A DNA stretch of 64,000 nt, taken from positions 496,001 through 560,000 of the forward strand of contig JAQSEB010000181.1 of the NCBI GenBank assembly GCA_030063045.1, in the 5' to 3' direction. Source of the stretch: Pratylenchus scribneri (Eukaryota; Nematoda; Chromadorea; Rhabditida; Pratylenchidae). Position 1 is the stretch's first letter. Each line of letters opens with the position of its first letter. Positions 47,420 through 57,800 of this stretch are shown here, one piece after another. Made by a program: the position numbers and the translations under genes. A model generated the notes under the pieces. It saw only the letters and a list, made by a program, of their open reading frames with translations. It ran no database searches and had not been told where the DNA came from.

Positions 47420-47790
47420 TTAATACCGAAGTTTTTTTAGCGCGCATTTACAATATTTTTTATACGCCTCTAAATTGTAGCCATTTAATTGCTTTATTGG
47501 TAGGCCTGTCCATCCGGCCATCAGCAAATCCAGTGGTTTTTGTGAATAATGACTAGCAACATAATTTCCTTCTTCCCCTATTTTTCCTATAAATTTGATA
47601 TCTGTAATCCATTCTCTGATTGTATATCTTTCCAAGAACAATTTTCTATGCGTTTCAAAATTTACTAGAAAATATGTTGATTAAAGATAAAATTGCAAAA
47701 ATCAGACTTTCAACTTTTTCTTCGATATTTCCATCAAATGTAATTAGTACATGTTGTTGATGCTCATTGAGTATTCGAAATGGATATATG
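47420..47790 (-). CDS. Unrecognised protein, 3' end (2 exons)
   Basis: Exons 47708-47790 and 47420-47664, joined in phase, give about 108 residues. They start YPFRILNEHQQHVLITFDGN, pass through ERYTIREWITDIKFIGKIGE and LLMAGWTGLPIKQLNGYN, and end KKYCKCALKKLRY before TAA. The alternating hydrophobic pattern in the first part suggests beta strands. No family recognised. Upstream exons were not found; right of 47790 lie a hairpin and transposon-like sequence, so the gene may be truncated. Confidence 0.45.
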
Positions 47791-47826
47791 CTTAAATAAA
47801 TAGCAAATTATTATTTTAATGTACCT

Positions 47827-47861
47827 ATAAGAACCAGCGGAGCAAGCCCGCTGGTTCTTAT
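47827..47861. repeat. Perfect 14-bp hairpin
   Basis: ATAAGAACCAGCGG (47827-47840) and CCGCTGGTTCTTAT (47848-47861) pair perfectly around the 7-nt loop AGCAAGC. Confidence 0.9.
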
Positions 47862-48099
47862 GGAAGTGATGGAAGGAATATGTGAGACGGTAGAAAGAAA
47901 GCGCTATGGCACTTTAAAAGATTCCTAGAAGGGGCAGATTTCATATTAGAATCCATTCCCTATTTATTTGATCAAAATTCAACTCGCGCACAACCGGTTT
48001 AAACCTTGGTTTAAACGGTTTAAACCTTTAAACCGGTTTAATTCTCAAAATAAACCTTAAATTCGTGATCCCCATCATCGAAAACCTCTAAAAAATTAT

Positions 48100-48180
48100 T
48101 GACCCTTGGTGGGATTCGAACCCGCGATCTCGGTCCCCATCCTTCCATCTTCGCCAATCGGCCACGGCCGCGAAGGAAAA
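48100..48180 (-). other. tRNA-derived sequence (SINE-like or pseudo-tRNA)
   Basis: On the minus strand an A-box-like TGGCCGATTGG and a perfect B-box GGGTTCGAATCCC lie at tRNA spacing. The T stem pairs 4 of 5, but no acceptor stem forms with the following CAAGGGTC. This fits a polymerase III SINE head or a dead Ser/Leu-type tRNA. The adjoining 47980-48080 carries AACCGGTTTAAACC-type sequence also seen inside the element at 41919-42525. Confidence 0.5.
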
Positions 48181-50888
48181 AAAAATGCCGAGGTACCAAT
48201 TTTTGCCGGCCTCCACAACCCTGCTGGATTTTGAGTGTAGACCCCATAAACCATATGTGGAAACAATAAAAAAAATATTCTCGATCAACGCCCCAATTCA
48301 TTCCGCCAGGTCCCGCCCATATTGTCCACTATTTAATGAATCCAATTCCCCCAATATTCACCTTTTAACTCATTCATTCCTAAACCCCAAATATACTGCT
48401 CTTGAATTATCATCGCTCACATATTTTGCTATCAACTGAATAAAGTAATTTGGCTTCTCATATTTGGAAAGAGTAATTGGAATTTATTGGAAATAAAAGA
48501 AAGAGTCTTTGGGGTACCTGTAAGGAGGCCCAATCAATTTCGGTTCGGAAACTAAACCCCATTAAGCTCATTTCCGCCCATTCAATCTCTTCTTTTTCTC
48601 ACAACAATGTACCGCCCCTTTTCACATTTCTCTATATAATGTCCGTGGCTAATCCACGGGGGAAGGTCGGAGGGAAATAAACTTATAAACAATTCCAATT
48701 AAAACTTGTCAATGGGGGGAGGGAAGGGAGGGGCAATAATTTGGGGAATTCTTCGTCGATAATCATCTTCGGCTTGGCCCTTGTTGGCGGACGCGCCATT
48801 GGCCTTTCTTCAATCCTTTCCCCAATTCCCAATCCATCCATCGCCCACTTCCCTACCCAATCCATTTTCCCCAAAAATCCGTCCACACAAAACCTTCTGC
48901 CTGGCCAGCAGAAGCGTTTCTGGTAGCACCGAATGGTTGCCCGTCTGGGTCAACCTTTCCATCGCCGGTGCTGCCCGCGCGCGGCATTTCCCTCCGGCCC
49001 TCCACTCAACAAAAAGGGCGCGTCTAATATATTCAAAATGGCGTCCATTCTTCCCCAAAAGCACACTGCTGCTCTTTCATATTGCCCAGCGCCTAACAAA
49101 CATTCTCATTTATTCCAATCATTTTTGCTGCGCCCAGCACAACATTCACTTGCCCAAATCATCACAGCGCTCTCTAATTCATTCTTATTTTGCTGCCCCA
49201 TTATACCAAAAGCCCAAATAAAAATTGCAATAAAAATAGGGGTTAAAATTCAATCAAAGGGCAGCACTCATCAAAATGGGCAATTTCAATAACAAATCAA
49301 GGCGCAGCCAACTCAATCATTCCAATTCAAATAAAAGCGCAGCAACTTAATCATCATTAAATCAAACAAAAGCGCGAAATTAAATTCTAGCCCTCAATCA
49401 AAAATTAAAATGTCAACTGATTTGACGATTCAAATCTTGACACAAATTCCCCACTTTTCCCATCATCATTTCTATCTAAATGCAAACCTGCCTAATTTCC
49501 TCAAGTTCATACCCCATATTTATTTTTCCGCCAATTCCCATTTTTAAAAAAGGCTTGCGGTTCCACATCAAATCTTGAATAACCAAATGGCATTTTAGCA
49601 TCAAAAGGGAGGCTCCCCGCCTTCAACAGCAATTTCAAATAAACCCCTCATCCAAAATTGCTAAAATCCCAGTCTATCCACAAACACCTCACCATTTTAA
49701 CAAAATGGTCCTGCCAGACAAAAATAAAATCAATTAAACTGTCAAATGATTTGATAACAAATGATGGACAAATCTCCTTCTCCCTTCCCAAAACCCCAAA
49801 ATTTAAAAATCCATTCAGTCATTTTATTTCCTTTTCAACAATTTAGGGCCCAATCATCAGAAATACTTCTAAAATGCCAAGTTTATAACTTTAAATACCC
49901 TATTGGCAAATTTTGCATATTCTAGCCCATCCTATCTCTCATTTTACAAAATTTTGAAAATGTTTCGCCTCAATTTCGCCAATATCCCTCATACTTCCAA
50001 ATCAAAATCCTCCCAAAAATAAAATCCTTTCACTTCAACAATTTGGGGCAGTAGGAAGCCTACTGTACCGCCCTTCCTCCTTTCCAATTCCCATTAGCGA
50101 ATCATCGGCGCATCCCTCCCAGAGGGGAAAAACACTGCAGCATTCCTCATCGTTCCATCAACATTCCCAGTGCCCCTTTCCCCCGCAAAAACCATTATCG
50201 CATATTTTCCGTTTATTCCTCACGGTTAGGGAAAGGTGGCGATGGGGGCCATGGGAAAGGAAAAAGAATAAAGGCGTAAACAAGGGGAGAGGAAATAAGG
50301 AAGGGACGATCTTATGGAAAATGCGATGCGATCAAATCCACATTAAAAGAGGCCAATGTCCAAACCACTTTAGCCAAAGGCATTTCACATTCATTTTCAA
50401 ATGACTTTTTACAGTAGGCCTTTCCCATCGCAGGCAAACATTTCCGTTTTCCCATCCATATTAAACAAAATCCATCGTTGGGACCCAACGATAGAATTTA
50501 AAAGGTGGGAAGCCATCACTCCGCTTTATCATTTAACATTGATATCCACTTCTCATTTACTTTTAATTTCTTCCTTTTTTTCACAAATCCCCTACCCACT
50601 CCTAATTACTCATTTCAGCAAACAAATTCAAAAAACTCTCTCAAATAAACAGCAAGTGCAAGCAGCAGCAACAGTCTTCCTAATTTTGCATTGAGGCCCG
50701 TTTCCAGTTGACGCAGGGCAGTTCAGAGGTAACAAATGTGGGCCAATAAACCCCAAACCTTTCCCCCCAAGGTCCAAATAATTTTCGGAAATCCTCCTAC
50801 CAGAGCCTTGCCAATTCCCTCTTCTATTTTCATTCAAATTATTGGTAACCTGATTCCGGTACCCAAAGTAGCTCATCCTCACACCCGC
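48181..50888. other. C-rich non-coding stretch left of the retroelement
   Basis: From about 48,700 the + strand becomes C-rich and AT content falls, as in the element to the right. No reading frame is convincing: the open frames at 48,781-49,292 lack splice support and known motifs. It may be the 5' LTR and leader of the element. I could not find a matching copy in the 394 bp after the helicase, so this is unproven. A hyphenated CCTACTGTACCGCCC with GGCAGTAGG occurs at 50047-50080. Confidence 0.4.
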
Positions 50889-51355
50889 CTCAAAAAGAAA
50901 ATCTCAGATTTAATCGACTCAAAAACAGATCAATCAGTCAGGAAGAGGAAGGCTTGGACTCGGACCTTTTCGGTGTGCATTGTGGCCCACTCTTCAGTTG
51001 GCAAAGGGACACAGTGAGGTAGAAAAGGGAGAACATCAAGAAACCAAAAATGAAATAACATTCGGAAATTATCCCACCTGGCTCAATTCAATTCCTTTTT
51101 TCATCTCTTTTGGGTACCCTCAGGGCACCCAAAAATGATGAATAAAAAGGACCCTCACCTCTCTTTCAAAAAGGGAAACATCAGATTTAAAAATCAAAAA
51201 TTTAACAAAAACAGATCAAAACCGGCAGGAGCAGGGAAGTTTGATTGGACTCATCCTTGTGCATTGTGGCCCAACTCCATTCATTAAAGGGCACACAGCA
51301 AAGGTAGACAAGAGGGATCAAACAAAATCCCCCAAACCAAAAATAAATCTCACAC
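50889..51355. repeat. Diverged direct duplication in the retroelement leader
   Basis: 50889-51060 and 51170-51355 share ordered blocks about 280 bp apart: CTCAGATTTAA or CATCAGATTTAA, CAAAAACAGATCAA, GTGCATTGTGGCCCA, AAAGGGCACACAG or AAAGGGACACAG, AGGTAGA, and CCAAAAATGAAAT or CCAAAAATAAAT. Confidence 0.85.
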
Positions 51356-51468
51356 TTCCTTTTCTCCCATCAAAATCCAACCCTTTTCTCCATCAATAAA
51401 TCATTTCAGTAGTTAACTCCTCTCACTTGGACACGCACATTAGCCAAAATCAAGGGGAAAACTTCAAG

Positions 51469-51576
51469 ATGGCAACCTTACCGAAAGTCGGGATCCCCGT
51501 CACCAAAGACATACTGTACTCCCTCAATGGTCCAACCCAACCAAGGCAAAAAGTTTTCCTAAAAGGAAAGCTTTAA
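51469..51576 (+). CDS. Short upstream open frame in the leader
   Basis: ATG at 51469 gives 35 residues starting MATLPKVGIPVTKDILYSLN, ending at TAA (51574-51576), 293 bp before the main frame. The composition is coding-like. It may be an upstream frame affecting translation, or a leader peptide fragment; nothing more can be said. Confidence 0.3.
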   Translation: MATLPKVGIPVTKDILYSLNGPTQPRQKVFLKGKL

Positions 51577-51745
51577 GAACTCTTCCCAAAGGGAAAAGTT
51601 CTAAAAAATTTTCCCAAAGGGAAAGTTTTTAGGGAAAAGGTTTTGAGAACTTTTTCCATAGGGAAAAGTTTCCAAAATCCTTTTTCCAAAGGGAAGCCTA
51701 GGCACTCAGTATTGTTGCCAGCCCCCCCCCCCCCCCCCCCCCCAA
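51545..51745. repeat. TTCCCAAAGGGAAA palindrome cluster and C22 tract
   Basis: Four to five copies of the palindromic word TTCCCAAAGGGAAAAGTT and variants (TTTCCTAAAAGGAAAG, TTTCCATAGGGAAA) at 51555-51700, then 22 consecutive C at 51722-51743, just upstream of the polyprotein start at 51869. Confidence 0.9.
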
Positions 51746-51868
51746 CTATCCATCACAAAAACAATTATCCGAAAATGCCCAAACCATGTTCCCAAACAGT
51801 TTCTCAAAATTCCAGCAGCGTTTTCGGACAGCAACCAGCATTCAAATTTTGTGGACGGTGGCATCAAA

Positions 51869-54800
51869 ATGTCTTCTTCTTCAGCCGCCGAAGAGGTGGG
51901 GACAAAAATATTCCAGTCATATGACGGAGTCACAAAAATATTGCCCATTGATCTTAAAAATTTTGAAACTGCGGTCAACAGATCCCTGCGAAACATCCAT
52001 CGCGAAGTAGTTAAGAACGCGAAAGCAATAGCAACGCTCGCAAGCGATACCAATATGGGTTTTGACACCATAAAAGCAAAATTCGACAGCGTTCTCAGCG
52101 ATCTTCCTCAAAATTCAAACCAAGCCGCCAATTTTGATCCACAAAATTCGGCTATGTCTTCTTTCAATCCAAATTTTCAACAGCCTTTCTTCGCAAACCC
52201 TCCATATCCTCCTCCATTTAACCACAAGCCTCCCCCAAAAAGCGCGTCAAGACAAAACAGCCCAATTCGTACGGCAAATTTTGACGATGATGAAGTGTTC
52301 GATGATGCAAATGATGATGGCGAGGCAGGAGAAAATGGAAAATTCATTCTCGCGCTAACCAGCGAAGGGTTGGGCACATTTTCCAGCGTGAGCTCTCAAT
52401 CATTCTCCTCCTGGTCCAATAAGTTCCGTGACTACGTAGAAGCAATGGGGAGCAAATGGAGTGAAGCGGAAAAACTCGGCAGACTGAAATTGATGCTGGA
52501 AGGCCATCCCCGCCAGATACTCGAGGAGCTGGAAGTTGCGAAGAAAGCCACGCTTGAATTAGCCCTAACCAACCTTGTTGCGGCGATTGATTCCCCCCAA
52601 AAGAGAGACTTAGCTCGTGCCACCCTATCAGCTTGCAAGCATGAATCGGGCGAAACTGTATCCCAACTCATAGAAAAACTGACTCCATTAGTTGAATCGG
52701 CGTATTCCACGCTTACCCCTCAAGAGCGCCGCCAGCGTCTATGCGAAGTCCTTTTGGACAAACTCGACCCAGAAATATCCTTCCTCGTCAAGCTTACAGG
52801 CGCACACGCAGACTTGGAGTCAGCACGCAACAAAGCATTGGAGGTAGAAAGCATGCTAGCGCTAAAAAGAAACGACCGCCAGCTATGGGCGATGAACGGC
52901 ACAGGCACAAGCAAACCCCAGCAAAACTCACAGGGCAAATTTAATTCATTCATTCCAAACAATCAACCGCAAAACAATTTCAATCAGCGCAACGCTGATC
53001 GAAATACGTTTTCACGAAACCAACAAAATAATCGCAACCAAAATAACCAAGGCCAATTCAACAAAAATAATGATTTCTGCACGCACTGCAAACGTTCCGG
53101 ACACTCAAATAGCCGATGCCGATTTCTCAACAATCCCAATTTCACCCCAATCTCTAATCAGAGACCAAATAATCGAAACCCAAACTTCCAAAATAGAGGA
53201 AACAATTCGAATAGGGGATATCACCAAAATCGTGGGGGAAACTATCAAAATCGCAATTCCAATAACCAAAATCGTAATCCACAATACAATCCTCAAAATC
53301 AAATTAACGCGCTTGATATCCAACAAATCAGCGAATTAGTTCGTCAGCAGATCATCTCCGACATGAATTCAAAACCAGGCGAAATCAACTCTATCTCAAA
53401 GCCTCTCCCAGAAAATGAGGAAAAAAGCAAAATCCCCGAACCAGCCAAAATTGAACATAAACCGGTCGAGAATCCTCCAGACCCAAAAATGATCAAGAGT
53501 TGGGAACTTCCAAGCTCAATTGGTCCTCAATTGTTCCTTTTCACCCTACTTGCTCTCTCTTTTGCCCCTGCTTTCGCCCAAATCAATCCACCTCACCCCA
53601 TCATCTGTCAGCAACATGTCCAAGGTACATATTGGAAAATTCCAAGTGCCATGCAAGGTCCCAAAATCCAGACACCCATTCTCTCCGATCCCATTCCACA
53701 AACAATCAAAATATATAAACCAAACCAAGTTGACGCTATACAAGACGCTTGGGCTTGTCGCATCATCAAACAAAGCCTCCGCGAATACACAAATCCCTTT
53801 GATGATCAAATCAAAGAGAGATTTCAGCCAGAGCAAATGGATGTCACACAACAAGAATGCATTCACATGATCTCGCAAAAGCGGTGCAGAATCGACACGC
53901 TAACTCAAGAAAATGAACTGTGGCACACAAATAAGCAGCTCATCCCAGCAAAGCGGTTACCAATCGTAGGTTGGACCTGGAAAACATGGTCCGTGGAGAA
54001 TTGCTTTCTGTTCAAGACCACAATCATTATAAACCATGAGGATCTTACCTTTGTTTCCCCAGCCGGTGACACATCTCGCTGCAAATATAGCCAAAAATTC
54101 TGCAAGTTCCCAGACAAAACCACTTTAGTCTGGAAACAAAACAAAAACGAATTGTGCAAATACAAAAGCTTAGGCAAGCTCCAAGGGCACAGTATCCAAT
54201 CCGCTTGGATTAGCGATGAAAGTGAAATAGCCCTCTCGCTGCCAAAAATTCCCCAAATCATTAGTGATTGCAACCGCACACTTTTGCTCACAGAGCAGGA
54301 ATTTGCCATCGAATATGTCACATATAATGAAACCCAGCGCAGAAGGTCAAAAAGAGCCATTCAAAAAGCCAAAAACTCCTTCCAAGACGCAGTGGTCTTC
54401 GAATCAGAATTGGTCGCCCGCCTCACATATTTAGACCAAACAATCAAAAAGTCTATCTCTTCCACACTCACACATGCTCTCTCATCCATTTGTCGCGCAT
54501 TTGATGAAACCAAGCATTATGCAATGGTCTCAATTATGTCTAATCCAACCATGCTAGCGCGTGCCATTTTCCAAAACCCAATTCTAACAGCAAAACAAGT
54601 AACAACCGACACAATCCAAATATGGCCTTGCGCGAAGCTTGAATCGAAACACTACCATTGGAAAGCAACACAAGGTGAATGCTTTGAATACTTACCCATT
54701 CAAATACAAACGTCATCCGGTCCTCAATTCGCTTTTATTGATCCCTTGACTATGATGGTTTCCTCAAGTTCGAAAAAGTCCCCCTTCTGCAAAACTGCCA

Positions 54801-57800
54801 TTGAAATAAACAACTCTTTAATTGAAGTCGATCAATTAACGGGTAAAATCACTCCAATCAAACCAAGCTTTATGAAAATTAACCCAATAAACCCCCTGAA
54901 TCTAGGTGAACTCAAACCGCATGCATTTCACGCAATCGCACTCTCCAATTTCACTGACATTATCACCCATTCATTAATTGCCAGTCAATCAAAATTTTCG
55001 GAAATCTCCTATAAAATAGAAAGTTTTGGGGATGACATGCATGTCACAAGTTCACTTTCTCAAGAATGGGAACAAGCCAAAAGCGAAATTTTGAAAGAAA
55101 TTTTCGGCTTTGATCTAATGGACGTGTGGCGAATTATCATCACCATCCTTTGTGCACTGCTTTCAATTGATCTATCACTCCGAATTTACATATCCATCCA
55201 AAGGCGCATTCACAAATCCAAAGAAATAACCATCAATCTCAATCGTAAACCATCCATAAAATTCGCAAACCAGCCCAAAGAAGAAGATTATGAAGAACCA
55301 TTTACCTTCATCAAGGGAAATCCCAGAGCCTGGCCTCCATCAGTATCATCCCCTATCCAACCCAATGAAAAAATTGTTCAAATTCCAAGAATCTGCGCAA
55401 TCGAAAGCCCAGACGAATGGGGCTTCCCAAGAATGAACAGAGCGAGTGCATTTATCCAATTCAACGGCATTGAATTCCTAACTTTAATAGATACCGGTTC
55501 CACAAACACAATAATAGATAACCGATTCGTTTGCGAATTTACTGATCGCGGCTATCACCTTTTTCCTGCCACCAACGTAATCAGTACAGTCGACGGATAC
55601 GAATTGCAAATGACGCACTATTTAGTGGCCAGAATTGAAATAGCGGGCCTAGAAGTTATTCAAAATATTTACTTTGTGGACGAATTCACACCGGGCGTAA
55701 ATCACAGCGCAATAATTGGAAGCGATGTCCTAATAAACCTCCCGCCTATCACCTTTGACTTCAGGAATGGAACAATGTCGTTTGGAATTAATCACACCAT
55801 TGAAATGTGGCTTTCAGGAAAAACCCACCCTACCATCGCGGCAATGACCCCATCAGCGGCAATTTGGTTGAACGTTAACAATGCAGAACTTAAATGCCTT
55901 TTAGACACCGGCGCTTCACTCTCAGCCACATCAATCGCGACAGCTAAACATTTTGGCTGGCCCATCGAAGAAAAAGAAAGCTCAGCGTGCAGCGCTTCTG
56001 GCCATTGGATGAAAATTGTAGGTCAATCCCAAATTGAAATCCCCATTGGTAAAGAAAAGTTCAAATTGAACATTGAACTCATTTTGGATGAACATTTTAG
56101 CAAAAGTTGCGACTATCAAGTCATTATTGGATGTGATATCATGGCTGAAATGCCACCAGTCACATTCGATTTCGCAAATGAAAACATTAAAATTGGCAAA
56201 ATTTTCTTCCCTATGATCAATTCGTTCCTCCCAAATTTTCCGTTCAAAATTCAGGCAATCGAAAGCACAACCCTCATGCCAAACTCAATCAATTTTGTCA
56301 AAGCAAAAGCGAAAATCAATAATCCGACAATTCCCCTTTTAATAGAACAGCAAAGCTTGCTATTGGCAGAATTGAACATTGACATCATTCCAGGCATTTT
56401 AAGCAAAAATGAAAGCCATTTTCTCCTTCCCTTATCAAACCCATGCAATGATCCCAAACTCATCCACAAAAACAGAACTTTAGCCTTTGCTTACAAAGTC
56501 GAGCTCGAAAATGAGTCAGGCATTTACCGCGAACCAACCCCAAATATTGCAGCCATTCAGCTAGACCAAGTGCAGCAAAATGCCCCCAATATTGATCCCG
56601 CATATAAAATTGACTTTAGCAAATGCGATGTTCATGGCACAGAACTTGAAAAGCTCAAAGCATTATGCGAAAAGTACGACGACGTCTTTAGCAAATCTCA
56701 ATTCGATCTTGGCTGCTGCTCTGTTGCTGAACATCACATTGAAACCACAACTGAAAACCCAATCTATAATCGCCCGCGCAGAACCCCATTCAAATACAAA
56801 CAAGAACTTGATAAGCACATGCAAAATCTGGTCGAAGCCAAAATTTTTGTCGAATCTGACACTCCTTGGGTCTCAAATTTCGTTCTCGTATCCAAAAAAG
56901 ATGGAGGAATGCGCCCATGCATTGACTTCATCAAACTCAACGAAATTACTGTTCCCGATCACTATCCTCTCCCAAGATTTGAAACCATTTTGGAAAAGAT
57001 TGCACATTCCCATTATTACTCTTCGCTTGACCTTTCTTCTGGTTACTTTCAAATCAAGCTAACTGAGGATGCGTCCAGAAAATGCGGAGTAATAACGGAA
57101 GACAAAGTTTATCAAGCCATCCGAATGCCCTTCGGACTAAAAAACGCAACAAGCGCATTTGCGAGAATGATGGCAGTAGTAATGTTCGGATTGGAAGAGA
57201 CAATCGTTTATTTCGTGGATGACAGCCTTGTATATACCAAAGAACCAAATTTCGACTCCCATTTAGAATCATTAGAAAAAGTCTTCACCCGATTTCGAAC
57301 CTACAATCTAAAATTAAACCCCAAAAAATGCGTATTTGCCACCAAACAAATGCAATTTCTAGGCTTCAAAATCAGCAAGGACGGTTATTCACCGAGTCTA
57401 TCCAAAATTGAAGTCATCGCAGCCTTACCCCCTCCCAAAACATTAAAACAAGTGCGTCGTGCCGTTGGCATGGCAAGCTTCTTTCGCCGTCACGTCCCAA
57501 ATTTCTCATCCATAGTTGAACCCCTGACTCGCTTAACCAAAAAAGAAACATCATTCAATTGGGGTGACGAACAGCAAAAAGCCCTGGACAAAGTCAAAGA
57601 AATCCTTTCCACTGAACCAGTTCTAGCTTTTCCTGACTATACCAAACCCTTCCACATTTTTACTGATGCAAGCTTGGTTGGACAAGGCGGCGCCCTCATG
57701 CAAAAAAGCGAAAACAATTTATTCAGGGCGATCTGCTACTGCAGCCGAACACTTTCTGCAAGCGAACGGAAGTGGCCTGCAGTACAGGTGGAACTCTCGG

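Noticed and set aside
48781..49292. Overlapping 119-146 codon frames in the C-rich region
   Set aside because: No motif, no splice context, same region open in several frames because of low stop frequency in C-rich sequence.
51722..51743. Poly-C tract as a polypurine tract or primer site on the other strand
   Set aside because: Lies before gag, and no LTR edge follows in either direction.
53070..53339. Ile/Thr-rich open frames overlapping the nucleocapsid region
   Set aside because: Frame shadows of the Asn/Gln-rich stretch of the polyprotein.
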